The position numbers and the translations under genes were made by a program. Below, piece after piece: positions 44,347 through 55,000 of a stretch of DNA of 64,000 nt. The notes under the pieces were generated by a model. The model had not been told where the DNA came from, ran no database searches, and saw only the letters and a list, made by a program, of their open reading frames with translations. Source of the stretch: Porpolomopsis calyptriformis (Eukaryota > Basidiomycota > Agaricomycetes > Agaricales > Hygrophoraceae). Where the stretch lies: the NCBI GenBank assembly GCA_951640195.1, contig OX621173.1, forward strand, positions 1,343,780 to 1,407,779, in the 5' to 3' direction. Position 1 is the stretch's first letter. The number at the start of each line of letters is the position of its first letter.

Positions 44347-44740
44347 GTCGAAACATTAATAGGATGCTTCACGGTCACATGTGGCACCCTAATTTTCTCC
44401 CATTCTGTTTCTCTCTGTTTCTCTCCGTTTCTCTCTGATCGGCTGTTTCTCTCCGATTGTCTTATCTCTATGATGTCTGTTTCTCTCTGATTGTCCGTTC
44501 CCCTCCGTTCCCCTGATCGTCTGCTTCTCTCTCAGCACTTCCGCACTCGTGTCCAGATTCATTTGCATACCACTGTGGGCCCGCTCGTTTTTTTGAGTGG
44601 CCTTGGCCGTCGAAACATTAATAGGGTACTTCATGGCTCCCTAATTTTCTACCTTTGGGCGTTTTCCTGACTGCTTATTCTCATCATTTCACTGCGAAAA
44701 CATTAATAGGGTGCTTCATGTTTATATGTAGCCTCTAATG
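44347..44740. repeat. Three copies of a dispersed short repeat
   Basis: The motif GAAACATTAATAGGGTGCTT (with small changes), usually followed by CATG and then CCCTAATTTTC or similar, occurs at about 44347-44398, 44609-44652 and 44693-44740. On the reverse strand each copy begins ATGAA or GTGAA. Spacing is irregular. It may be part of a mobile-element terminus or a local amplification. Confidence 0.6.
44398..44535. repeat. Pyrimidine-rich imperfect repeat (TTTCTCTCNG)
   Basis: About a dozen imperfect copies of TTTCTCTC followed by CG or TG, with interspersed GATTGTC and GATCGTC. It lies between the first and second copies of the dispersed motif. No coding role seen. Confidence 0.7.
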
Positions 44741-45288
44741 CATTTTTCCTTCTTCTCGACATTTAACTTTACTGAAATATCATTAGACCGTAGACACCCT
44801 TATACACTTCAGGCTTACAGTAAAACTTGAGTATCGTTCACATCTCGATTGGGCGCCTAGAAAAAAAAAAAAAAAAGGTCCTGTCTGATGTCAACAAAAT
44901 AAGTCCCGAAGCGCCGATGATGTGAAAAGTACATGTAGTGATGACAAAGTGTCATGCAATCAGTACCTATGAGTGTGTACATACAGATCAGCAACGTACA
45001 TGTGCATCATCACAGGGGATCGATGTGAAACGAGAGGACTACAGAATGTCACAGAGGAAAAATGCTTTATGCAGGAGGCAACCAGATTTCCACGGCCAGG
45101 CACCGAAATCCTTCATTCATCGGATGGGATAGTCTTTTTTTTTTCTTTCTTTCGGCCGCTATGTTCGCATGACATATGACACCAGCGTCATCGCATTACG
45201 TCGCGTCAGCATCAATCCTCCACCCTATTGAGTAACTTTCACCCCATCCCTCCGCCTGTCGGACTACCGGCAGTTATCACTGTCGCCG
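44741..45288. other. Gap before the 742-aa gene
   Basis: Contains a 16-base A run (44861-44876) and a T-rich tract near 45131. No gene that I can support. Confidence 0.45.
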
Positions 45289-47517
45289 TCACGCGTCGGC
45301 GGTCCAACGGACCCGGGTGGGTGTTCCCGTAGGAATGGGAGGTGCGTGTGGCTGAACATACAGCGACTGGAGTGTGCCAGACAGGGGACGGCTGCTGGTG
45401 TTTTTCGGGTTGGTTGTGAGAGGGTCGAACTCAGCATAATCGGTGACGAGGGGAGGTGGATGGTGCGTTGGAGCTGTACCTGAGCACTGGTTCGGCAGGG
45501 TGGCAGATTTCGGGTTTGATCGCGTATTTGGAAAAACCCTTTCTGGTACCGCACTGCTCTCATTCGCGTCTTCTCCGAGATCAATCAACAATCCTTCGGG
45601 ACACTGCCTCGCTGGGATCGGAGGTGGGTTTGGGAGTGGTCTTCCAGGGTAATGGCGAAGAGCACGTTCCGGTGACAGCGCGTATCTTGACTGGGGAGGT
45701 TTGATTGGGAAGAGGTAGTGGCGATACACACTTTGTTGGGCTGTGTTTAAGGGACCAGGAATCTTCAAGTTGGGTGGTACCATAACCTGTTCGCTTGGAG
45801 GCATCTGAGTAGGTACTTTGAAAGGCACGGCTGACCTTGAGGAATTGACATCAATCACGTGGCTATGGCCCATCTCATGGTCACTGGAAGTGGTGACAGA
45901 GGCGGGGAGACCAGGATAGATATCAGATGGAGTAGGAGGTGGAGAGGTCTCCAAAACTCGCCCAAGCCTAGAGGTCGCGGTCTCATTTGGAGAGAGCTCA
46001 GCAGGTCGTTCGTGGTCTTTTGATAGGGGAGAGGAGGGGGAACCATCTTTCTTTTTAATCCTGGCTAAAGTATGCTTTGGTTCAGGGATGCGTAGCGATG
46101 GAATGGCGGGACAGTTCGTGAGGATGGGGCTGGAGGGGGGTGTGGATGATGCCAGACGCGAAGGCGAGGGAGGTCCCACCTCCCTTCGGACTTGGCGATT
46201 GAGGAAGGAGACCTTTTGGTCTTTCAAGGATGTAGGAGATCGGGGAATCGGCTGGTCCTGTGATCCCATGAACGGGGATAGCGGAATGTGAGGGGTGTTT
46301 CGCTCGAATAAACGCTGAGGAGATGGAAAGGTGAATTTTCCGCTCGACTTTGGGGGTGTCAAAGGACTGGATGGGACGTCTGAGTCAACAAATTCCCAAG
46401 AGTCCAATGGCTCAATCTGTAGACGTTCTTTCCCTTTCGAGGCAAAGAGCTTACGAGACACGGAGCTTTCACCTCTAATAGATGGCGTAGAGTTGGACTT
46501 GGGAAGCCGGCCAAGTGAGGTTGTGCTTTTGAGCAGTTGATGGCCCGAGCGAACAGTGTAAGGAGAAGGTGAGGAGCTAGAGAGGATTCGATCATGGGAT
46601 GCTTTGTTGGGTAAGAGGGAGAGCGCTCGTAGCGGCGAGAGGTAACTTCGGTTCACTGGCGCTGCCGCGGGCAATGCGTTTCCGTATGCTTCTCCTTCAT
46701 CCTCAGAATCCGATTCCAACACGCCACGGCCCGGTCTATTGCGCCCCTCCAGCTCAGAAGCAGTCTGAGAGCGGTCTTGCGAGGACAAAGAAGGGGTGGA
46801 ATCTTCCTGCATGCGTCGTCGAAACTCCCTCCTCACTCGTTGTTCCAAGGTCAAGCCAAGTGCGCGATCTTCTTCCCATTGGGTCTGTGAGGGCTCTAAT
46901 TCGACTACTTCAAGACTTGACTCTTCCGCTTCAGAGTCGGAGTCGGAGACATTCACAGCAAGAGATTCTGTGGCGGTAGGGGTCGCTCGAGAGCGCTCTT
47001 GTGCACGGGGCTGGGGCCGGGGATCTGAGAGAGGAGGAGGGGGATGCCCTTGGGAATTGTTCACAAAGGCTTGAGGGGGGGTCTGAGTTGTCCCCAGCGG
47101 GGTGCCTGGGGTTGGCGTAGAAATGGCTTCCTGGAATGAGGGTGGGGGGTAATCGGGAATGGTGATATCTGAGGATAGTCTATATTGTGGTAGGGAGGTT
47201 GTCATGCCAGAAAGAAACAACGCGCCTTCGTGAAAATCGTGGTCCCTTCCGCCATGATGCCCTCCGCTACGGGCAGGACGGCGGCCTCTGAGGTGAGCTG
47301 GTTGCAAAAGAGGACGTGGTGACCCCACATTGAAGCGAATTTCCTCATCGGGGCGGGGAATCCTATCTTGTCTCTGACGAGATTTCTTTCGCTTACCCTT
47401 GCGGATTCGACCAGCGTTGTCGGGAGGAATGAGGGTAGTCTGGCCGTGGTGGGTGGTTCTGTGAGTGAGATACGGGGTAATGATAGCTGCGTCCGCAACC
47501 AGCTGGGACGATGGCAT
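45289..47517 (-). CDS. Disordered Ser/Pro-rich protein, 742 aa, unknown function
   Basis: One long uninterrupted frame. The composition is rich in Pro, Ser, Arg and acidic clusters (DSDSEAEESSLEVVELEPS, SDSEDEGEAYG), with a basic N-terminal patch (GRIRKGKRKKSRQRQDRIPR) that could act as a nuclear localisation signal. Many SP/TP sites (SSPLTPPKSSG, SPTSLKDQK, TSPPPTPSDI) suggest phosphorylation by proline-directed kinases. IPDYPPPSFQEAI resembles a PPxY-like arrestin/adaptor motif. No folded domain is recognised. The N-terminus may be spliced differently. It is divergent from the CAP-G gene, with 124 bp between start codons. Confidence 0.6.
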   Translation of the reverse strand: MPSSQLVADAAIITPYLTHRTTHHGQTTLIPPDNAGRIRKGKRKKSRQRQDRIPRPDEEIRFNVGSPRPLLQPAHLRGRRPARSGGHHGGRDHDFHEGALFLSGMTTSLPQYRLSSDITIPDYPPPSFQEAISTPTPGTPLGTTQTPPQAFVNNSQGHPPPPLSDPRPQPRAQERSRATPTATESLAVNVSDSDSEAEESSLEVVELEPSQTQWEEDRALGLTLEQRVRREFRRRMQEDSTPSLSSQDRSQTASELEGRNRPGRGVLESDSEDEGEAYGNALPAAAPVNRSYLSPLRALSLLPNKASHDRILSSSSPSPYTVRSGHQLLKSTTSLGRLPKSNSTPSIRGESSVSRKLFASKGKERLQIEPLDSWEFVDSDVPSSPLTPPKSSGKFTFPSPQRLFERNTPHIPLSPFMGSQDQPIPRSPTSLKDQKVSFLNRQVRREVGPPSPSRLASSTPPSSPILTNCPAIPSLRIPEPKHTLARIKKKDGSPSSPLSKDHERPAELSPNETATSRLGRVLETSPPPTPSDIYPGLPASVTTSSDHEMGHSHVIDVNSSRSAVPFKVPTQMPPSEQVMVPPNLKIPGPLNTAQQSVYRHYLFPIKPPQSRYALSPERALRHYPGRPLPNPPPIPARQCPEGLLIDLGEDANESSAVPERVFPNTRSNPKSATLPNQCSGTAPTHHPPPLVTDYAEFDPLTTNPKNTSSRPLSGTLQSLYVQPHAPPIPTGTPTRVRWTADA

Positions 47518-47641
47518 TTGGAACAGGCTATGTATGCTTGAGCCGTGTACCTGGTGTGGTGGTCGGTGCTGGAGGCGCCGTTATTGGACATGAGGAAACG
47601 GTGTGGCGCGAAAGTCATGTGACTTAAAGTTGCCTCTATCA

Positions 47642-50600
47642 ATGCCTGGCAAGACGAAGGAGGCACATATCACTGACTTGTCTGTAGATATCCCAAAAAT
47701 ATTCAACCAGGCACAGGCAACCGCTGCAAATCACCAGAAGAACTATGTTGCCCTCTACAAATTCCATTGCGAGGCAGCGAGGCACACCGAATCTGTTTCG
47801 GGTGGTCAACATGTCAAGCTGACGGGAGAACGCGTCTTTGAGGACGCGTTTATACATATGGTAGCACGTCTCTTGCCGGTAAAGAAGGGTGTCGTGCCTG
47901 TAGATCGAGTTGTTAAGTTTGTTGGAGGGTACATCAAGTTGGTCAATGAAAAGGGTATGTTCCTCGCGTCATGTTGACTGTTTTCGTGTTCACCGTGTTG
48001 CCCGGTACAGCTGCAGAAGAGGTGGTGAATAAAAAGGGTGATGCTGACGACGATGACGACGACACTACAGCATCGCGTTTTACCGCCCGTTTGCTTCGTT
48101 TTCTACTCAAAGGTTTCGTTGCCAAAGACAAAACCGTCCGCTATAGAGTTCTCCAGCTCGTTGCCGAATTGGTGTCTCATTTGGGAGAAATTGAGTACGT
48201 CCTGGCCGCGTCTCATACGGCATGCCTAAGTACTTTGCAGTGAGGACCTCTACACCTTGCTTCGCTCCTCTCTGCTCGAACGCACCCACGACAAGGAACC
48301 ACCCATTCGAGTCCAGGCTATCATTGCACTCTCAAAACTCTCCGCATCTGAGGACCCCTCAGATGTGGCAGAGGGGGAGCCAACCATAGTAGAGATCCTT
48401 GTTGACACCCTCACTTATGACCCTGCTGCGTATGTTCACATCCTCCCCTTGACCATCCATTACTAACGCTCAACCCAAGTGATGTTCGTCGGGCCGCTCT
48501 CGTTAACCTCCCACTTACCCCAAATACCATCAACGCCGTCCTTGCTCGCACTCGCGACACTGACACCACAGTACGCAAGACAGTCTACTCCATCCTTGAT
48601 CCAAATACCCAATCAACCATCATACACCCACGCATCCTAACCGTGTCCCAACGCGAACTTATCGTGCGGAATGGCTTAGGCGATCGCGAGCCCACAGTGA
48701 AAACGGCTGCTGAAAATCTCGTGGGGGCTTGGGCCGAGGTTCTTTGTCACAAGGAAGGTATCAAAAAGGAGGAAAGACCCCAGGGTGCAGGGGTCGACAC
48801 CGTTGTGGACGACATAGTTGCTTTTTTGAAGATGTTTGATTTAGGAGAAGGCACTGTGGCAGAAGACGCATTGCTGAGCGTTTTTAAATCACAAGTGGAT
48901 CTTTTCGACACCCTCAAATTTGGAGGTGTGCCCTATCTGAATACGCGATGGTTTTTTACTCACGTCCCAGTAGACACATTTTGGTCGGTATTGACACCCG
49001 AGACCGCATTTCTTGCCCGTGTGTTTGTGGATCATTGTATCGCCACGAAGGACGATGCACGCCTTGAAACTGCACTTCCCGTGGTCACAATGCTGGCGTT
49101 CAAGATCCAGTCCGCATACAACGAGCTGCTGGAAGATATCCAGGTCGCGGATGATGAACGTTTGTTGCGAGGTGGAGAAGTGGATGAGAGTAGGGAAGAT
49201 GAGAGGTTTGATAAAGAGTTCATCATTGGCGAGATGCTTAGGCTAGCCGTAAACTTGGACTATGCCGACGAGATTGGGAGGCGAAAGATGTTTCAGCTCG
49301 TTCGTGAGTGAAAATTTTTATATCCACAGCGTGAACTAAGCTGTCTTGTGGACAGGGGACATGATCTCACAGGATGTTCTCCCCGAGAACCTGGTTGCTC
49401 GTTGTTTAGATGTTCTTCGCACACTCTCAGTCAATGAACGCGACCTTATCCGTGTCGTTGTTGAAGTTGTGCACGACCTTAGGGATCCTAGCGATTCCGA
49501 CGATGATGGGTCGGTGAGTTACACGATTGACTTTACATCTCCGATCATCCCATTCGTGCCCTAGAGGCTGGACGACACGGAAATTGGTGATGACACCCCA
49601 ATGGCAAGTAAAGTTTCACGTGCACTCCCAAAACCTATTGCGGAGAGGACGCCGGAGGAAAATGAACGGGCCAACGCTATTGATCTGAGGTGTTTGTCAC
49701 TATGCATTGGAATGTTGGAGCGCGTCCATGGGGTGAGATTTTCCCGTCCTGATATAGTCTAAGGTCACAAGCTCAAAATTCAACAGACTTTTGAGGAGAA
49801 TTCGACGCTTGAGGGTATATTAGGCGAACTCATTGTTCCCGCAGTCAAGAGCAAGGAACTCGCATTACGGGAGAAGGGTCTCATCAGCCTTGGGCTGTGT
49901 TGCCTCATCGCGAAGGTGACTTCTATCAAAATACTGCCTCAAGCAATTAATCTCATACATGGTTGTCTACTAGCGCATGGCCTTAGCTTCGTTCCAGCTC
50001 TTCTTGGCCCAAATTCAATCATCTCCGGAAGTTCTCAAGATTCGTGTGCTGCAAATCGTGTTTGATATACTCATGGTGCATGAGGGGGAGTTTCTTGGTA
50101 AAGGGGGTGAACATGTACGCCGCAAGCTTTACTTCCATTCCTTACTTGACATCAGGATTCCCAGGCTGACAACATCCTCAAATTTCTGCTTAATATCCTG
50201 GCCAACGAAGAATCGGACAAGGCCCAAGCGTTGATTTGCATAGGGATGGCAAAACTTATGCTGTCTGGTATAGTTTCTGATGATCAGGTATGCGCCTCTT
50301 TTGTCGAGAGGATGTAACTAAACGTTCACTCTTAGGCTCTGCGCAACCTCGTTATGGCGTACTTGTCACCTAGTAGTGTGAATAACTTTGAGCTGCGACA
50401 AGCATTGTCATATTACTTCCCCGTCTATTGCTATTCGTCTCCTGTGAATCAACGACGGATGCAGGAGGTATGAATTTATTTTTCAAGTGCCACGGTGTCG
50501 CTGATGCGGGTGGTCTGTCAGATTTTCATTCCAATATTTGAGGCACTGTCGGAAATGCACAAGGAACTAGACGACGACGACGAGATGGTTAGTGTTACAC

Positions 50601-51892
50601 AAGTTGGGGGGATGTTTGTGGATTGGACAAATCCTCAACAAGCTGTGTCAGTTGATTTTTCTGCTTGACTATACAAGCCAGTTGATTGACTTGAGCTAGT
50701 GACGTTCAAGGTCAACAACGTGATGATATGATTCACTTCGACCTGGCCGTGGACATTGTCAAGGTACTGTTCAAAAAGGTGCTGGAACGTATGTATCTGA
50801 ATCGAGTCTAACAATTCGCACTTTCTGAAGTTTGATTTTTGTTGGGAAGCGGAAGACAAGAGGGTCTTGTGTCAACTCCTTCCCAAGTTGTATATACCAG
50901 ATGCCGTGGACGACGACAAATTGAGGTCCCTCAAAGTGCTCGTGCACAGTTTGCGTTCGGTAGGTTATGTTCTGGTCACCTGGCAAATGCGGATTTGACA
51001 TCCACGCTACAATCAGCGACGACCACTCTACGATACCGCCGCAAATAATGCGTTCACTCGGTTTGACACGGCCATCTCCAAGAAATTTGAGAAGCAATTA
51101 GAGGATTTCAGCGAGGAACAATACAGGAAGCTTGAGGAGCTCAAGGAGTTATTCGAGTTTCTTGATGATATCATCCCTGAGGACGACGACATTGAAGTAG
51201 GTGTTCCAAAGAAGAAAGGTAATGCGTCAAGAAAGAGGTGTGTTCATAATGAAACGATGTCACCGTTTGCCTGATAAATGACATCATGTTTCTAGAAGGG
51301 CGGAAAGTGTGGTGAGCACAACCACTGATGGCGATCAGTCCACTGCCGCAGGCCCTAAACGCAATTCTAAGAGCAAAGCAAAGTGGGCCTGCTGTTCAAT
51401 TCCTATTGTTTAGGTCGCTGATATAAACTACAGGAGACGACGATTATCCACCCCCGAGTCTGATTTTGAGAGTGATGACACGGAACATAGAGCCCCCCCT
51501 CCCTCTCGAGCAGCACCATCTAGAGTAGTACCCAAGAGATCAGCGTAAGTGCGTTCTTTTAACCTTCCGTTCCAGAGTAACATGAAAGCACTCGCAGCGC
51601 GGCGAAGAATGCCATCGTTGATCTCGACGATCCAGAAGACATCGACGATGAACAAGAATCCACACCGGAACCTTTATCGCGAAAAGGTGGTGGAAGATAT
51701 AGGTAGGAATCGCATCTGAGGATCACTGCAGTGTACTAACACCAATGGCAATGATCTAGAATTTCGAACAATGATGCCGAGGAAGCCAAGCTAGACGCGG
51801 AAATTGACGAGCTCCTTAGTGGAGATCTGACTGAAAACAATGATTCCGAAGATGATGAGGTTGAGGTTAACGATTTGCTATCAGATCTATAA
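47642..51892 (+). CDS. YCG1: Condensin complex subunit CAP-G/Ycg1
   Basis: Non-SMC HEAT-repeat subunit of condensin I, which clamps DNA during chromosome condensation in mitosis. The start MPGKTKEAHITDLSVDIPKI is followed by the family N-terminus (FEDAFIHMVARLLPVKKGV, RVVKFVGGYIKLVNE) and HEAT units (RFTARLLRFLLKGFVAKDKT, KEPPIRVQAIIALSKL, DVRRAALVNLPLTPNTI, TVRKTVYSI). It ends in a long acidic/basic tail (DDEVEVNDLLSDL). First exons are 47642-47954, 48011-48194, 48241-48429 and 48480-49308; many more small exons follow up to about 51892. The C-terminal third carries low-complexity Asp/Glu/Lys stretches. Convergent with the glucosyltransferase gene, 135 bp apart. Confidence 0.92.
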
Positions 51893-52027
51893 CTTAGGTG
51901 CTCTGTGTGCTCGATCCCATACACCTCTGTATTGTGCCAATCTAAATAACTGCTCTAATGTAGTGGTGCAAATGATCGAGACCGATATATGTGGATGTGG
52001 AAACCAGGTGGTGCGTATCCTGATGGT

Positions 52028-55000
52028 TTACAATTCATCCCGTATATCCTTTGGTTGTGTCGGTGGTTCTGTTTCTTCTACCGAACCATCAATAGGTGCC
52101 GGATCAGTTTGGGTAGTGGTGATAGCATTTGCAAGGAGGTTTGCATCCGCTGCAACGATGTGGGATCGTATGAGACCTTGATCCGCTAGTGTCCTTGCAA
52201 ATCGCGCAATTTCTCTGTCATACTCTTCCCACTCTGGTATTTTTCGTGCGCGGGAGAGTTTAGGTTCTTTCTGTGCTAAGATCAGTTTGGGATTCCGGAG
52301 TGCGGGAAAAAAGACTCACGGTCAAAGGATTTTGGCACAAATCAATAGTCTTCGCGAGATGTAACCGATCTTTGCTACCTGTCGATCAGGAGTTGTCAGG
52401 AATGAATCATTCTTTGCGGCAAGTGTCGAAGGGCGATGTAGTACATACACCATGTTTCACACTACAGGATCAGTATTCAGCATCGTGGGCCTGGTTTGTA
52501 AACGTTAAACATACCCATAGCCAATCTTGGTGCAAGGAAAACTAAAAGATCATATCCTTTCATTGTGCCGTCGAAAATGAACATTTTCAATCCACTCACT
52601 ATGGGAACCTCTCGCTGCAAGTTGTTGGGCAAGTCTGCATAATGGTAAGGATATGAGAAGATTACAAAGCTTCAAGAGAGGCTTACCTTGGTCAAGATTC
52701 GCGAGGGAGTTAGGATCCTGAGATAGTGCTTGATAATGTCCCCGAAGAATATCCTAACAATCTATATGAGGGATGAAGACTTTTTGGGAGTGGAAATGAC
52801 ATCACCCCGGCAGCAATCTGAAAATATTATCAGCAAGGATCATTTGTTTGGTTGATAGAACACCCACTTGACGGAATCGTACAAGATCAATGACATAAAG
52901 AGCACTTTAATATCTTCAGTGGAAATACATTGCACAAGTTTAATTGAATACCTGATGTGGTAGGGTCGACCTCGAAGAAAATCTTTCCAGTATCCAGTTT
53001 TCCAGAATCGAAAGCCTTCCATGTCTGGGTTGTCATCACCCATCGGAGTGTATCCGTAGGGTGCACCTTGGAGGTCGAGGTCAACAAGCTCTTTCAAGTC
53101 CGCTCGGACGATTTGATCAGCATCAACGAAGATGACCTTCTTGAGATCCATAGGGAAGAGGACATCGAGGAATAGAATCTTATAAGCCCAGATAATACGT
53201 TGTTTCTCCTTTTGATCGCGAAGCCACGAGGGCCATTTGTATGTTACAAGCTCATATTTGAAGTGATACGCTTGTGCAAGGTGCGGGATGAACTCCTGGC
53301 GTGGCGTTGATCATTGTAAAGCGCAAAACCGAGGAAAATATCCACTAACCAAAAAAGAGGGCGAAAGAAAGTTTTCAATGAACCAGAATTTCACAGTGCT
53401 ATTCGTATTGCGCAAAACACTGAGAATCATGATGGATACGAATCGCTAAAATTGTGAGATTCAATGCTAAAGCTTTTCTGGCAAGTGAAAAGCGAAGTAC
53501 CTCATATAATAATCCCGAAGCGACGGTGAAGATGTTGATATCCGCTTGGTCATTCATTCCAGGTAAGATATCAGAGTTGACCGTCTCTTGATAGCCAAAT
53601 AACAACTTGACGCTAATACAGGTCAATAACTACATGGTACTAGGAGTCCAGAAACGAACTTACCGGGACATGATACTCCCGAAGAAGTTGTATGATCTTT
53701 GGTATACATGGTTAGCAACCTCGTCAAGAGGGTCTGCAGTTTCCATCCCAGGGAATCGCCGCAATCGAGGATAAAGGGTAAGGCCTTCGAAACTAGTGAG
53801 GGTGATCTCGTTACCCGCTGCCTCTACTGATGGACTGTCCCAGCCTTCGTTTCCAACGCTTTCCATGTGGAATATATCTCTTCCACGACCAGGTCTTATT
53901 TCTAATTGAAAAACACCCGGTTTGGCTTTAAATTGCAAGTACCCGAGGTTGGCCACGACTTGGGTATCATCAATGGGAACACCATTGGTCGCTAGTTGTA
54001 GCTGCACCCCCCTTGGAGGAGATTGGGTAACAGTATCGCGAGCATGCCCTTCCACTACCAAATAATCGAGAGCGAAGAGAGCTTCGACGCCGGAATCCTC
54101 GGGGGAGAGGCTTCCAAGTTGTATATTGTCCAAATCGTATAAGGCTTCACGAGGTCGCACTAGCCACGATGGTGGGACGTCCATAGCAAGGGTGTATATT
54201 GGTTCGATTGGGAGATCACGGAACAGAGTTTGTGCAGGGCATTCTTGTCTGAAGAGGGTTGTCAGAAGGCACAACATGGACCAGGAAAGCCATGAGGCAT
54301 ACCCATCATCGTCAAATGAAAGGGAAGGACGAAGGTTATAATGATAAAACCGCTTGAGTGGTACCTGATCGATTCCGCTTCAGCGAGTTGCCTGACAGTC
54401 ATGCTAACATCCATACCTCTGACAATCTTCGCGGATTGAGATGAAATTCCGTGAAGACATCCGGAGTGCTTAATAACCACTGAGGGAGACCTATTCGATG
54501 AACTTGTAATCGATTCAGGAAGAAGCATACCTCAACCAAACTTGACCACTTCTGAGCTGCTTCGCTTAGCGGGTCCAGCAAGACCGCAAAATGGTACATG
54601 GCAGTGGAACTATCTCCGCATTCGAACGACCTGCGAAAGTATAACATGATTTGAATTTTACGAAGCCAAATGACATTGTGAGCCACAAACGTGTAATTGC
54701 TTGCCAGGAGTTGGTAGTTACGCTGTCGTGGCTTCGGTGGTGCATCGAAAAGGCCAGATTCGCTTGGGTCGGGTAACTGAATTGACCACATGATCGAGGA
54801 AGACATCGATATAAGATGCGAAAATGAATCCCTATCAAGTTCTGGGTTATAACTAGGGTTAGCTAGAACGTATGATGTACCTGTTGTAGCCAGCCGCTAC
54901 GGCATTTAGTGCTTGCATTACAGGGGTTACTCTTTTGCGTAACTCATAAGCTTCTAAAACATGAAAATCTGAAGAACCCCAACTGTCATTTTGATGAAGG

